Part shown: one piece after another, positions 31,158 through 41,251 of the stretch
Layout: every line of letters begins with the position of its first letter
Numbering within the stretch: position 1 is the first letter of the stretch
Assembly: GCF_024330105.1 (NCBI RefSeq)
Contig: NZ_JANDHW010000009.1
Coordinates: forward strand, 48,041 to 112,040
Direction of reading: 5' to 3'
Origin: Coprobacter tertius
GTDB taxonomy: Bacteria > Bacteroidota > Bacteroidia > Bacteroidales > Coprobacteraceae
Length of the DNA stretch: 64,000 bases
Made by a program: the position numbers and the translations under genes
The notes under the pieces: generated by a model
The model's database searches: none
What the model saw: the letters and a program-made list of their open reading frames with translations, nothing else
Told to the model about the DNA's origin: nothing

Positions 31158-34100
31158 TTATTTTGCAGCCTTCGCAGCTTCGGCAGCCAGTTCTTTTTTC
31201 TGCTTGCGACTTTGTAACTCATAAGCAACCGGAACTGCCATATACAGTGTAGATAACGTACCGATAATCACACCGAGCAACATAGCAAAGGTGAAACTGC
31301 GAATGGTATCTCCTCCGAGTATAAAAATACATAACAATACGATAAACGTACTCGATGATGTATTGATCGTACGGGAAAGGGTGCTATTCAACGCATCATT
31401 TATTACAATCTTCTTATCTCGTTTAGGATAGATGCCCGCAACTTCACGTACACGGTCGAATACCACCACTTTATCATTCACCGAGTACCCGATAACGGTA
31501 AGGATCGCAGCGATAAACGACTGATCGATCTCCATTGAGAAAGGCAATATACCGTAAAATATCGAATAGAAACCAATAATAATCACCGTATCGAACGCAA
31601 GTGCAGTAAGTGTACCCACGCTGAAAGATATATCTCGGAAACGGAGGAGAATATAAAGAGCAATTGCAATAAGAGAGAATATCACAGCCCAGAATGCCCC
31701 TATTTTTATATCATCGGCAATACTCGGACCTACTTTTTGAGTACTCATCACATGCTGATCTTTAAATTGCTGCTGAGAAATATCTCCGATATAGTTACCG
31801 TCTTTCAACCCATTATAAATCAAAGATTCAATCTCAGTATCTACTCCTTCAGAAGAATCGGCGATTTTATAGTTTGTAGAAATACGCACCTGATTATCAC
31901 CCCCGATCGTAATTACCGAAAGGGTACTTCCTTCGAAACTGGGTTTCAATTTATCGGCAATATCTACAGTACTTACCGGTTTATCGAAACGAACGATATA
32001 GTTACGGCCTCCGGTAAATTCGATACCCTGGTTCAGGCCTTTGAAACCGAACGAAACGATACCGAGTACTACCAGTACGATGGCAACGATATAAGCGGTT
32101 TTTCGCTGTCCGAGGAAATTGACGCTCGGGTGCGCAAGGAAGTTCTTGGTAAGAGGAGTTGTAAAAGTAAGATTCTTGAACCATCCTTTATCGAGACCTT
32201 TCTCAAATACCAGACGAGTAAGGAACACCGCTGTAAAGAACGACATTAAAATACCGATTATCAATGTTGTAGCAAAACCTTTGATAGGTCCGGTACCAAA
32301 CATAAACAGGATAACACCGGTAATCACCGAAGTAAGGTTAGAGTCGAAAATTGCAGAGAATGCATTTTTATAACCGTCGGATATGGATGTTTTCAGGTTT
32401 TTACCCAACCTAAGCTCTTCTTTCGAACGTTCGAAAATAAGTACATTAGCATCTACCGCCATACCCATCGAAAGCACGAGACCGGCGATACCCGAAAGGG
32501 TAAGCACCGCCTGGAAGGAAGCCAACACACCCATCGTAAAGAAGAGGTTACAGATAATTCCGCCATTAGCGATAAGACCGGGAGCAACCCCATACATACT
32601 GATCATATAGATCATCAGCAATACCAAGGCAAAAATAAAGGAGATAATACCCGCCTGAATAGCTTCCTGTCCCAAAGACGGACCAATGATATCTTCCTGT
32701 ACAATTTTTACAGAAGCGGCCATTTTACCCGATTTCAATACATTGGCAAGGTCTTTAGCTTCTTCAGGAGTAAAGTTACCCGAAATCTGAGAATTACCAC
32801 CCGAAATCTCAGTATTTACTACCGGGAACGAATAAACTTGATTATCCAGAACGATAGCAATACATTTACCGATATTCTCCCGGGTTAACTGTTCCCATAT
32901 TTTGGAGCCTTCCGCATTCATCGACATGCTTACGATAGCCGAATTAGTCGTACGATCGAAATCTTCACGAGCATCGGTAATTACATCGCCTTCGAGAGGA
33001 GGACGACCTCCGTTGGTCGATTTCAAAGCCACTAACTGATAATATTGTTCCTTTTCATCAATCGCTTTTACGCCCCATTTAAACATCAGATTTGCCGGCA
33101 GCAATTCCCGTACCTGAGGCAAAGCCAAATAACGGTTTATAGCAGCCGTATCGCTGTAATGGGCAATACCTACCGCCGGACTCGCGCTAACACGGCCATC
33201 AGGAGATACATTCATTTGCAATTTAGAGAATAAAGGATTCTGCTTTTTCCAGGCTTCTATATTCTGTTTTTCATTTTCAGCCTCCTTTAATTCTTTTATT
33301 TTCTGAGCAATACTGTCTTTTTTAGATACAGGAACAGCGGCAGCCGTATCGGCTACAGCTACTGTAGCGACAGAATCGGCAACAGTGGTCGTTGCACCGG
33401 CTTTTTCACTTTCGAGCTTGGCAATAATTTCATTAGCGGCAGAAAGCTGATTACTGAATTCATTCAGATTGTATGTTTCCCAAAATTCGAGATTGGCGCT
33501 TCCTTGCAAAAGTTTCCTTACACGTTCGGGTTCCTTAACACCGGGAAGTTCCACCAAAATACGGCCGTCTTTTTCGAGCCGCTGTATATTGGGAGCAACC
33601 ACACCGAAACGGTCGATACGAGTACGGAGTACATTAAATGAATTATCGATTGCATCGTTCAATTCAGAACGTAATACTTTCAATACTTCATCGTTAGGGG
33701 TATTGGGTTTGATTTTTTCTTTCAACTGGAAAGTACTGAAAATAGCCGAAAGTTTCACATTCGGATCAAGTCGTTTATACGCATCATAAAATGCCGACAA
33801 GAAGTCCTTATTCTCAGCTTGGTTGGCCGTAGCTTCTGCCAGAGCTTTATTGAAATTGACATCCGGGTTATTGTTGGAAAGCGATTTCAGTACATCGGCA
33901 ACCGAAATTTGCAAGGTTACATTCATACCGCCTTTAAGGTCGAGACCCAAGCCGATTTCCATTTCACGGCATTGTTTAAAAGTGTAATACCATAAATAGA
34001 CTTTTTCTGTCGAAATAGAGTCCATAAATTGGGCATACTTCGCGCTATCGCCGTTTGCGTACTCCTCTGCTTTTTTAGTCTGGTGTCTTGTCACCAGTGA

Positions 34101-34172
34101 AAAAGAAAGGTAAAATAAGCAGACAAGCGTAAGTAAAACCGCAAAAACTCTAATAAATCCTTTGTTTTGCAT
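31158..34172 (-). CDS. secDF: Fused protein translocase subunit SecDF
   Basis: The 1004-residue fusion uses the proton gradient to drive the late stage of Sec export. The SecD half has an N-terminal membrane helix (about 8-26), the LGLDLKGGM motif, a long periplasmic domain with an Ala/Val-rich spacer (about residues 260-300), then six helices with GMAVDANVLIFERSKEEL. The SecF half follows from about residue 690 (GIEFTGGRNY) with VNDKVVVFDRVRE. It ends in a Lys/Ala-rich tail. Fusion of SecD to SecF is usual in Bacteroidota. It is monocistronic between its promoter and the 24-bp hairpin. Confidence 0.97.
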   Translation of the reverse strand: MQNKGFIRVFAVLLTLVCLFYLSFSLVTRHQTKKAEEYANGDSAKYAQFMDSISTEKVYLWYYTFKQCREMEIGLGLDLKGGMNVTLQISVADVLKSLSNNNPDVNFNKALAEATANQAENKDFLSAFYDAYKRLDPNVKLSAIFSTFQLKEKIKPNTPNDEVLKVLRSELNDAIDNSFNVLRTRIDRFGVVAPNIQRLEKDGRILVELPGVKEPERVRKLLQGSANLEFWETYNLNEFSNQLSAANEIIAKLESEKAGATTTVADSVATVAVADTAAAVPVSKKDSIAQKIKELKEAENEKQNIEAWKKQNPLFSKLQMNVSPDGRVSASPAVGIAHYSDTAAINRYLALPQVRELLPANLMFKWGVKAIDEKEQYYQLVALKSTNGGRPPLEGDVITDAREDFDRTTNSAIVSMSMNAEGSKIWEQLTRENIGKCIAIVLDNQVYSFPVVNTEISGGNSQISGNFTPEEAKDLANVLKSGKMAASVKIVQEDIIGPSLGQEAIQAGIISFIFALVLLMIYMISMYGVAPGLIANGGIICNLFFTMGVLASFQAVLTLSGIAGLVLSMGMAVDANVLIFERSKEELRLGKNLKTSISDGYKNAFSAIFDSNLTSVITGVILFMFGTGPIKGFATTLIIGILMSFFTAVFLTRLVFEKGLDKGWFKNLTFTTPLTKNFLAHPSVNFLGQRKTAYIVAIVLVVLGIVSFGFKGLNQGIEFTGGRNYIVRFDKPVSTVDIADKLKPSFEGSTLSVITIGGDNQVRISTNYKIADSSEGVDTEIESLIYNGLKDGNYIGDISQQQFKDQHVMSTQKVGPSIADDIKIGAFWAVIFSLIAIALYILLRFRDISFSVGTLTALAFDTVIIIGFYSIFYGILPFSMEIDQSFIAAILTVIGYSVNDKVVVFDRVREVAGIYPKRDKKIVINDALNSTLSRTINTSSSTFIVLLCIFILGGDTIRSFTFAMLLGVIIGTLSTLYMAVPVAYELQSRKQKKELAAEAAKAAK

Positions 34173-34229
34173 TGTGATTATTACTTTATGATTTTTTGTT
34201 TAGATTAATTTCGTGTTTTTATTAAGGTG

Positions 34230-34264
34230 CAAATATATGCTTTTTTTCAATTCGGCTAACAAAA
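34230..34264 (-). promoter_or_regulatory. Promoter of secDF
   Basis: Minus-strand TATATTTG (34230-34237) is preceded, 22 nt upstream, by TTTTG (34260-34264). Confidence 0.6.
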
Positions 34265-34374
34265 TGAAGTATTAATTTCTCTTTGTTATGATTATTAGAG
34301 CCTCAAATGCCCCCCTTTATCACTTCGAATCATACTTTTTTGTATCTTTACCGTCAAAACTTTCGTATCGGGCA

Positions 34375-36366
34375 ATGAAAATACAGAACAACGATAAATG
34401 GCACAAACATATTTTCAAGCTATTATGTTTCCTTACTGCAGGATTCATAACCTATTCTTGTGCAAATATGGCTAGACCTACAGGAGGCCCGCGCGACACG
34501 ACTCCTCCCGTATATTTAAAAAGCAATCCGCTTCCCAACCAGTTAAACGTAACGAAAAACCGGATTGAAATTGATTTTGACGAAATCGTCCAGATCGACA
34601 AGCCCAATGAAAAAGTAATTATCTCTCCCCCCCAAAAAGAAGCTCCCAATGTGAGAGCATCAGGTAAAAAAGTAATTGTGGAATTACAAGATTCACTCCT
34701 TGAAAATACCACTTACACGATCGATTTTTCTGATGCGATCGCCGACAATAACGAACATAACAAACTCGAAAATTTCACCCTGTCTTTTTCCACGGGGCCA
34801 ACAATCGATACTTTACAAATCTCCGGCGTGCTATTAAATGCGCAAGACCTCGAGCCCATCACAGGAATGCTGGTCGGTGTACACTCCGACCTCGATGATA
34901 CGGCATTTGTCAAACTTCCCTTCGACCGTATCGCAGCATCAGACGGTACCGGGCATTTCACGATACGCAATCTTGCACCGGGAAATTATCGTATTTTCGC
35001 ATTGAAAGATCTCAACCGGGATTACAGATTCGATAACGCTACCGAAGATATCGCATTCGAAGATATCGTTATTTCTCCTTCGACCGAACTTACAGTACGT
35101 CCCGATACCATATGGGCCGATTCTTTGGTGATCGATACGATCATAATGAAAGATTTCGTGCATTTCACTCCTGACAATATTATCCTGAAAGCTTTTAATG
35201 AAAACTTCAAATCCCATTATCTCAATAAATACGAACGCCAACAGCAACAAAAAATCTCTATATTTTTCGCAGCGCCTAACGATTCCTTACCCATAATCAA
35301 AGGTCTGAATTTCAATACCGACGATTGGGCCGTAATAGAAAGAAACGCAACTAACGATACGATTCACTACTGGATAAAAGATTCTCTTATTTATCAACTC
35401 GATACGCTCACGATAGAAGCCCGGTATCTCCGTACCGATTCTAACCTACAACTCGAGCCGTATGCCGATACGCTCAACTTCATCATGAAGAATGTGAAAA
35501 AAAATATTCAGAATCAGGACAAAAAACACCACCGGGGGAAAAAAGAGGAAGAAGTTCCTAAAATAGACTATGTCGGAATGAATCCTAACGCTCCGGGTAC
35601 GCTCAACATATATCAAGACCTATTGTTTACTTATTCGGAACCAATCGAAAACATCGACAAAAAAGGAATACATCTTTACATTAAACAGGATACTTTATGG
35701 ATTCCCGATGATAAATTTACCTTTACGCAAGACTCCTTACAAATACGTAATTTCAGGTTATATAATAAATGGAAACCCGGCAACGAATACAAATTAAATA
35801 TCGACTCCATGGCAGGATATACGATATACGGTAAGCCAACCCGTGCATTCGAACAGACTTTCAAAATAAAAAAGACCGAAGAATATTCCAATTTTTATAT
35901 CACGACTCAAGGAGTAAAAGATTCGGCTTTCGTCGAGTTGCTCAATTCGAGCGATGCACCCGTAAGACGATCTCCCGTAATAGACGGTGGTGCAGAATTT
36001 ATTTATGTCGATCCCGGGACCTATTATGCACGGCTTGTTATCGATAAAAATAATAACGGAAAATTCGATACCGGTAATTATAAAGAAAAACGACAACCCG
36101 ACGAGGTCTATTATTATCCTGAAAAAATAATACTGAAGGCCAATTGGGACGTCGAGCAAGAATGGAATGTTTTCGCTTTGCCAGCTGATAAACAGAAACC
36201 CCGTGAAATCGTAAAAAATAAATCCGATAAAGAAAAACAACAGAAACGACAGAATGAAGAAGATGATGATACCGAAACAGATGAACACTATTATCCGGGC
36301 AGGGATTCCGATCCTTACGGACAATATCCCGGCCAGCCGTACAATGGCCAAGGCTATCGTCGTTAG
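34375..36366 (+). CDS. Lipoprotein with N-terminal bacterial Ig-like domain
   Basis: The 663-residue protein has a lipobox TYSC (Cys 29), so it is probably an outer-membrane-associated lipoprotein. After it, ARPTGGPRDTTPP opens a SbsA/Big_5-type Ig-like domain (about 35-140, with IEIDFDEIVQI and YTIDFSDAI). Beta-rich repeats follow, including a second carboxypeptidase-regulatory-like stretch (about 150-240) and another Ig-like region around 400-500. The tail is Lys/Asp-rich, then Tyr/Gly/Pro-rich. It is a recognisable Bacteroidota cell-envelope family of unknown role. ATG 34375 was preferred to an ATG at 34288, since only it starts a lipoprotein signal. Its 3' end overlaps the next gene by 23 nt. 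Confidence 0.85.
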   Translation: MKIQNNDKWHKHIFKLLCFLTAGFITYSCANMARPTGGPRDTTPPVYLKSNPLPNQLNVTKNRIEIDFDEIVQIDKPNEKVIISPPQKEAPNVRASGKKVIVELQDSLLENTTYTIDFSDAIADNNEHNKLENFTLSFSTGPTIDTLQISGVLLNAQDLEPITGMLVGVHSDLDDTAFVKLPFDRIAASDGTGHFTIRNLAPGNYRIFALKDLNRDYRFDNATEDIAFEDIVISPSTELTVRPDTIWADSLVIDTIIMKDFVHFTPDNIILKAFNENFKSHYLNKYERQQQQKISIFFAAPNDSLPIIKGLNFNTDDWAVIERNATNDTIHYWIKDSLIYQLDTLTIEARYLRTDSNLQLEPYADTLNFIMKNVKKNIQNQDKKHHRGKKEEEVPKIDYVGMNPNAPGTLNIYQDLLFTYSEPIENIDKKGIHLYIKQDTLWIPDDKFTFTQDSLQIRNFRLYNKWKPGNEYKLNIDSMAGYTIYGKPTRAFEQTFKIKKTEEYSNFYITTQGVKDSAFVELLNSSDAPVRRSPVIDGGAEFIYVDPGTYYARLVIDKNNNGKFDTGNYKEKRQPDEVYYYPEKIILKANWDVEQEWNVFALPADKQKPREIVKNKSDKEKQQKRQNEEDDDTETDEHYYPGRDSDPYGQYPGQPYNGQGYRR

Positions 36367-37129
36367 TATCGTTGCCATACTGCTGTGTATCCCTTCTCAG
36401 GCACAATTCCCCTGCTTGGCTCCCGGAACCGATTTTCCGAAAGAAGATCTCCCTTATGATATTATATATCAATGGGGATTTATATGGAAACGGGCCGGTA
36501 TAGCCAGTTTAAAGCTGGATACGATCCGAAAACAAAAAACCAAATATTACCAATCTCATATGATAGCGCGCACTCTTGCTTTCGCAGATCGTATTTTCAA
36601 AGTGAGAGATACGCTCGTTTCGGTTATGAAATACGAAAATTTACAGCCGATTTACTACGCCAAAATCGCAAACGAGGACAATACATACAGAAAAGATGTT
36701 GTACAATACTCTTACAACAACGACGGCAGTACCAACGGAAAAATTACGCTTTACCGCCCCAAACGAAACGCAATTGAACACTACGATGTACCTTCGGCCA
36801 CCTGTACCTTCGACATGCTGAGCGTTTTTTATTACATGCGTACGCTCGATTACCCCAAAATGGACGTTGGACAACGTATCAACTTGAATATTTATTCCGG
36901 AAACCATGTCGAGTACCTTTCGATAGAATTTATGGGTCGCACTCTTGTGAAACTGAAAAACAGACAGATGGGCGCTTATAAAATAAAACTGCACTTCTCG
37001 ACCGATAAAGGTGAAAACGAGAGCGATAATATCACCGCTTGGATAAGCGATGACGAAAGACGCATTCCCTTGCAGGTAGAAGGGAAATTGGCAATCGGAT
37101 CGATGAAAGCGATGTATACGGGGAAATAA
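36344..37129 (+). CDS. DUF3108-type exported protein
   Basis: The 261-residue protein has a signal peptide ending PSQAQ (about residue 21). The mature part (DLPYDIIYQWGFIWKRAGIASL, from about residue 35, then MLSVFYYMRTLDY and SDDERRIPLQVEGKLAIG) matches the DUF3108 pattern of a periplasmic beta-rich protein of unknown function. ATG 36344 was chosen because it begins the signal peptide. The gene overlaps the Ig-like lipoprotein gene, so the products are probably coupled and may act together at the outer membrane. Confidence 0.85.
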   Translation: MAKAIVVSIVAILLCIPSQAQFPCLAPGTDFPKEDLPYDIIYQWGFIWKRAGIASLKLDTIRKQKTKYYQSHMIARTLAFADRIFKVRDTLVSVMKYENLQPIYYAKIANEDNTYRKDVVQYSYNNDGSTNGKITLYRPKRNAIEHYDVPSATCTFDMLSVFYYMRTLDYPKMDVGQRINLNIYSGNHVEYLSIEFMGRTLVKLKNRQMGAYKIKLHFSTDKGENESDNITAWISDDERRIPLQVEGKLAIGSMKAMYTGK

Positions 37130-37150
37130 ACGATTTTAAAATCTTCATTA

Positions 37151-37190
37151 AAAAGTTCCGAAAATTATTCTTATAATTTTCGGAACTTTT
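37151..37190 (+). terminator. Terminator after the DUF3108 gene
   Basis: An 18-bp perfect stem (37151-37168 with 37173-37190) around TCTT has an A-rich start and T-rich end. Confidence 0.85.
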
Positions 37191-37246
37191 TAATTTTATA
37201 CCTATTTAAATAATAGCGCAAGTTTTACACGACGAGTTTTCCCTCG

Positions 37247-39667
37247 TCAAATTCGAAACTTCATAATATGCACTTTTCCTTCGGCATCGGTTATGCGTGC
37301 AGTATATACTCCCGGCAAATAATTATTAAGCATAAGCGTATCTCCCGGTTTCATTTTTTTCCCTTTCATTACTAGCTGTCCCGAAGCACTGTAAATTTCC
37401 AATTGGCGAATATCCGCTTCCGATGAAATATGTAAAGAGCTGGTATCGGGTGAAAAATACGCAATCTGATTTTTTACGATATTCTCAGCGATTCCGCTTA
37501 CTTCGGGAAAGCCGAATCTTACTCTTACACCATCTGGGTCGTTTTTAAAATAAATCCGATAAGTATGAGTATCCTCATCCCACGAGAATTTCGATTCGTC
37601 ACTTTCTCCGATAACTCGCACACTCGTAGGTTCATTTTGTAAATAAACCCTCATCGAACCTCCGGTATTCGCCGGACCTTTAACGACAAATTCATACGAC
37701 TTAGAAGTCACTTTTTCGTCGGAAACTCTTCCCGCCCCGCAAAGTGCTTTTGCCACGGCACTCTTATCTATTTTATCCAAATCATATAAATAAGCTTGCT
37801 CTCCGATTCCGATACTTTTATTTTGTAAAACCGGCAATTCGGGATCGAATAAATCGATAAATTTCCCCTGAAGTATAAGGCTTTCATTACTTACGCTTTC
37901 GTTCATAACCGACACAATTACATACGGTCCCCTTTCGAGATAAAAGTTGTTTTTCAATTCCACCGTACCCGCACCGGCCTGTTTTTCGTAAGCCTTTATT
38001 ACCGTTTGTACATATTTATTATCTGTACCGGCCTGTAGTACAAAATTTTTAGGTTCCTCACGAATAACGTTAATCGTTCCTTTACCATATGTATAACTTC
38101 CTTCTGCAGGTGTTTTTTCCAATTCCATCAATTCAAACAGATGCTGGGAAGGCGCCGTATAATGCATATCACCGGTATTCCACCATTCGGGTACACTCTG
38201 AAAAGGATCAATATCTTCAGCACAATATATCAGTACACCGCCATTTTTTACCCATTCGGCAATATTATCGTGATACGTAGCATCCGACGGTTTCATATTG
38301 GAATAAGACATAACCAGAACCTTCAATCCCGACAAAGCCTCCGGATATGCTGTATTTTCAATATGTACGATTTCTACCGGTATTCCCCTTTTGAGTAACG
38401 GTAACGTCTGTCCGTAAAAATTCGAAAATTGTACATCAGAATATCCTTCATGTTCCGGGAAACGCTGAAACATCAATGAATTTGCCATCAGTACCCCGAT
38501 ACCATGAGTTCCGTTTACCTCATTTTGCGAGACAGGCATATCATTCAGCGTATTTATCATCACCTGTAACTGCGAAGCATAATCCTCTGGAATGGGAACT
38601 GCTTCTTCGCTTCCTTCCACCTTGAATTTCCCCAGATAAATACGTTCGGGCCAAGGCATTACCTCATAATTGGCTACTTGCGGATACAGGAGCTGAGAAG
38701 TAAATGTCGCTTGATAATTAGTGCGGTAATCATCCCACGACCGTATGGCATCCTCAATCGGGTCGGTAAGAAAAAATATCTTTCTCCCGGTCGGGGCAAT
38801 CATCGAATACATCGAGCCGTATTCCAAAAAAGCGTTCTCGAAAACCCGCTCTTTCCTTACTCCGTTATAATAAACGGGCTCACGGGACGTCCCCGTCCAT
38901 ACCTGGGCGATATATCCATCGACCGAAGGTAATGAGGCCAGGCTGGCTTCGGGACTTACGATCTGCCAAGAAGAATAATTTACCAATGAATGTGTAGGAA
39001 CATAACATTTAATTTCTTTCCCCAGTGATCTTGCATATTTTTTAGCATAAGTAAAAACTTCATTCAAGGCATTATAATAAAGATGATATTTTAGCTTATT
39101 CGATAAATAAGTATTTTCGGGAGACTCATGCTGAGCTTTCCATTCGGTCCCGTAATATTTTTTCCATTCTTCTTTAAAGGCTGTACTATACCCGCCGCGC
39201 ATCCAAAACTCGGGCTCTTCCAGATAGATCGCTTCGGCACCGTAATCGATCGCCTTTTTTACCTGTTTTTCTTTCATATATTGTAGAAACGAAGCCGTAG
39301 GAACCACATATGGCACATTTTCGCCATGCCATATAATATTTCCGTTTCGGTCTACTTGCCCTTCATCGATATGGTTTTTCCCATCCCATTCACCCATAAA
39401 GTAATCCTGATAAGTACCCCATGCTATGCCCGTCATGAAATGTACTGTGTACCCTCTGTTCTTAAAATTATTTATCCGGTCACGGAATGTATAATCCGAA
39501 TAATCCTGTGTACCGTATATCATAGCGATATCGGCTCGCATATCGATCTCTCTCACCCAGTTATGTCCCGTTTGGAAACTGGTTTTCTCTTTTCCACTAT
39601 TTTGGGAAAATACAGTACCTGCACCGGTAATACAAATCAGCAAAAAAATTAAAATGTGTTTTTTCAT
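37247..39667 (-). CDS. Secreted glycosidase-like protein with T9SS-type C-terminal tail
   Basis: The 806-residue protein has a signal peptide (ending VFSQ, about 22). Residues 40-360 look like a TIM-barrel hydrolase: MIYGTQDYSDYTFRD, YGAEAIYLEEPEFW (a possible catalytic Glu pair) and FLTDPIEDAIRSWDDYR. Residues about 400-540 resemble the beta-galactosidase trimerisation (GATase-like) fold seen in GH42-type enzymes (GLKVLVMSYSNM, WVKNGGVLIYCAEDID). Beta domains follow. The last 60 residues (RQLEIYSASGQLVMKG to YLPGVYTARITD) match a type A T9SS sorting tail. I do not recognise an exact glycosidase family, so the substrate is open. ATG 39667 begins the signal peptide; a longer frame to 39706 would hide it. 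Confidence 0.75.
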   Translation of the reverse strand: MKKHILIFLLICITGAGTVFSQNSGKEKTSFQTGHNWVREIDMRADIAMIYGTQDYSDYTFRDRINNFKNRGYTVHFMTGIAWGTYQDYFMGEWDGKNHIDEGQVDRNGNIIWHGENVPYVVPTASFLQYMKEKQVKKAIDYGAEAIYLEEPEFWMRGGYSTAFKEEWKKYYGTEWKAQHESPENTYLSNKLKYHLYYNALNEVFTYAKKYARSLGKEIKCYVPTHSLVNYSSWQIVSPEASLASLPSVDGYIAQVWTGTSREPVYYNGVRKERVFENAFLEYGSMYSMIAPTGRKIFFLTDPIEDAIRSWDDYRTNYQATFTSQLLYPQVANYEVMPWPERIYLGKFKVEGSEEAVPIPEDYASQLQVMINTLNDMPVSQNEVNGTHGIGVLMANSLMFQRFPEHEGYSDVQFSNFYGQTLPLLKRGIPVEIVHIENTAYPEALSGLKVLVMSYSNMKPSDATYHDNIAEWVKNGGVLIYCAEDIDPFQSVPEWWNTGDMHYTAPSQHLFELMELEKTPAEGSYTYGKGTINVIREEPKNFVLQAGTDNKYVQTVIKAYEKQAGAGTVELKNNFYLERGPYVIVSVMNESVSNESLILQGKFIDLFDPELPVLQNKSIGIGEQAYLYDLDKIDKSAVAKALCGAGRVSDEKVTSKSYEFVVKGPANTGGSMRVYLQNEPTSVRVIGESDESKFSWDEDTHTYRIYFKNDPDGVRVRFGFPEVSGIAENIVKNQIAYFSPDTSSLHISSEADIRQLEIYSASGQLVMKGKKMKPGDTLMLNNYLPGVYTARITDAEGKVHIMKFRI

Positions 39668-39772
39668 AGGGCTTATTTTTATACGGCAACATAAAAAATG
39701 CCACAAACTATTCTAAATATGAAATAAGGTATTTCTCAAACAAATTAAAACTGTAAGTATCTTTTACTCTTA

Positions 39773-39780
39773 CAAATATA
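39773..39780 (-). promoter_or_regulatory. -7 box for the secreted glycosidase-like gene
   Basis: Minus-strand TATATTTG lies about 105 nt before the ATG. No TTTG was seen at the expected -33 distance. The rest of 39668-39949 has no recognisable feature. Confidence 0.4.
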
Positions 39781-39949
39781 AGATTCCGGTAGGAAAAATA
39801 AAAGTAATTCCGAATTTTTCTTTAATTGTTTATTCGATTTCCGAATATAACCGCTTTACGACATTATCGGCTGAAAACAAAAGATAAACCGTACTTGTTA
39901 ATCTTCAGTAAAAGAAAACTGTTATCAACCCAATTATATAATCTCTCTT

Positions 39950-41029
39950 ATGAATATGAAAAAATATCTGTTATCTGCTATTTTCCTGGCCGGAAGCATT
40001 ATTAAAGTATCATCATGTACAGGCATTTCTCTTTCTCCCAAAGACGGTAGTCATATTCTGGCACGCACGATAGAATGGGGTGAAAGCGTTTTACCCAGCG
40101 AATATGTCGTTATACCCGAAGGAGTTTCACTCACATCTTATACCCCTTCGGGCATAAACGGACTGAATTACCATACAGTTCATAATATCATAGGGCTCTC
40201 TGTCGTACAAAAAGAATTTATTGTCGAAGGACTCAACGATGCCGGTTTATCTGCCGGACTATTCTATTTTCCCCGTTACGGCAGTTACGAAACTTATAAT
40301 CCGGCTAAAAACGAGCGTACCTTGTCCGACTTGCAAGTCGTATCATGGATACTCTCACGTTTTGAGACGATCGACGAGGTTAAGGCCGCATTACCCGAAG
40401 TCTGCATTGTTTCAATACAGAAACCGGGACTTTCTTCGACCGTACATTGGCGTATTGCCGATAAAACAGGCCGGCAAGTCGTCCTCGAAATAGAAAACGG
40501 AACCCCTCATTTTTACGAGAACAAAATCGGAGTACTTACCAATTCACCGGGTTTTCCATGGCAAATTACCAACCTGAATAATTACGTCAACCTCTACCCA
40601 GGAGGAACTCCGGCCCAAAATCTCAGTGGGATTACACTCACTTCTTTCGGAGCAGGCTCGGGCTTTCTGGGAATACCGGGCGACGTAACCCCTCCATCCC
40701 GTTTTGTAAGGGCAGCTTTTTATAAAGCCTCGGCTCCACAACTCGACACAGCCGGAGAAACCGTTCTGCAATGTTTTCATATTCTCAACAATTTCGACAT
40801 ACCCATCGGCATAGAACATCCCGTAGGGAAGTCTCCCGATATCCCTAGTGCTACACAATGGACATCGGTCTCCGACCTCTCCAATTTGAAGATATACTAT
40901 AAAACTTCTTACAATAATTCGATACGTTGTATCGATATGAAAGAAATCGATTTCGCTAAAATAAAATACCAGTCACATCCGCTAGATCGAGAAACGGTTC
41001 AACCCATCGAGCGAATAAAAATCGAATGA
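39950..41029 (+). CDS. Linear amide C-N hydrolase, choloylglycine/bile salt hydrolase family
   Basis: The 359-residue Ntn hydrolase has a signal peptide (1-22) whose removal exposes Cys 23 in SSC-TGISLS, the N-terminal nucleophile. Sixteen residues on is Arg 39, then Glu 42 in ARTIEW where most family members have Asp. TNSP (Asn 198) matches the oxyanion Asn. The residue before FPRYG is aromatic (GLFYF), as in penicillin V acylases rather than the Asn of classic bile salt hydrolases. The family splits conjugated bile salts, penicillin V or acyl-homoserine lactones. The protein should be periplasmic or exported. It is monocistronic and followed by a hairpin. Confidence 0.88.
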   Translation: MNMKKYLLSAIFLAGSIIKVSSCTGISLSPKDGSHILARTIEWGESVLPSEYVVIPEGVSLTSYTPSGINGLNYHTVHNIIGLSVVQKEFIVEGLNDAGLSAGLFYFPRYGSYETYNPAKNERTLSDLQVVSWILSRFETIDEVKAALPEVCIVSIQKPGLSSTVHWRIADKTGRQVVLEIENGTPHFYENKIGVLTNSPGFPWQITNLNNYVNLYPGGTPAQNLSGITLTSFGAGSGFLGIPGDVTPPSRFVRAAFYKASAPQLDTAGETVLQCFHILNNFDIPIGIEHPVGKSPDIPSATQWTSVSDLSNLKIYYKTSYNNSIRCIDMKEIDFAKIKYQSHPLDRETVQPIERIKIE

Positions 41030-41148
41030 TTCTATTTATATAACAATACGACCACACCTTCATTGCCGATAGATAACAATAAAAAATAGAAGCTTAGATC
41101 TTTTGTGAACTAATATAATAACCAGTCATCGGTCAAAGTACAAGTGAT

Positions 41149-41188
41149 AAAATAAACTGCCGGAAATATATTCCCGGCAGTTTATTTT
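41149..41188. terminator. Bidirectional terminator between the Ntn hydrolase and YtxH genes
   Basis: AAAATAAACTGCCGG pairs with CCGGCAGTTTATTTT between convergent genes. Nothing else is recognisable in 41030-41251. Confidence 0.75.
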
Positions 41189-41251
41189 TAGAATAAGTCC
41201 ATAAAAATTATAAAGTTAAAGTCTTTAATTACTTTTCATTCGAACCAATGA

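Noticed and set aside
31034..31228. A 64-codon minus-strand frame overlapping the secDF 3' end and hairpin
   Set aside because: It runs through the 24-bp terminator and overlaps secDF in another frame; no independent support.
39950..40018. The Ntn hydrolase as a lipoprotein (V-S-S-C)
   Set aside because: The Cys aligns with the family nucleophile, which needs a free N terminus, so signal peptidase I cleavage is more likely than lipidation.
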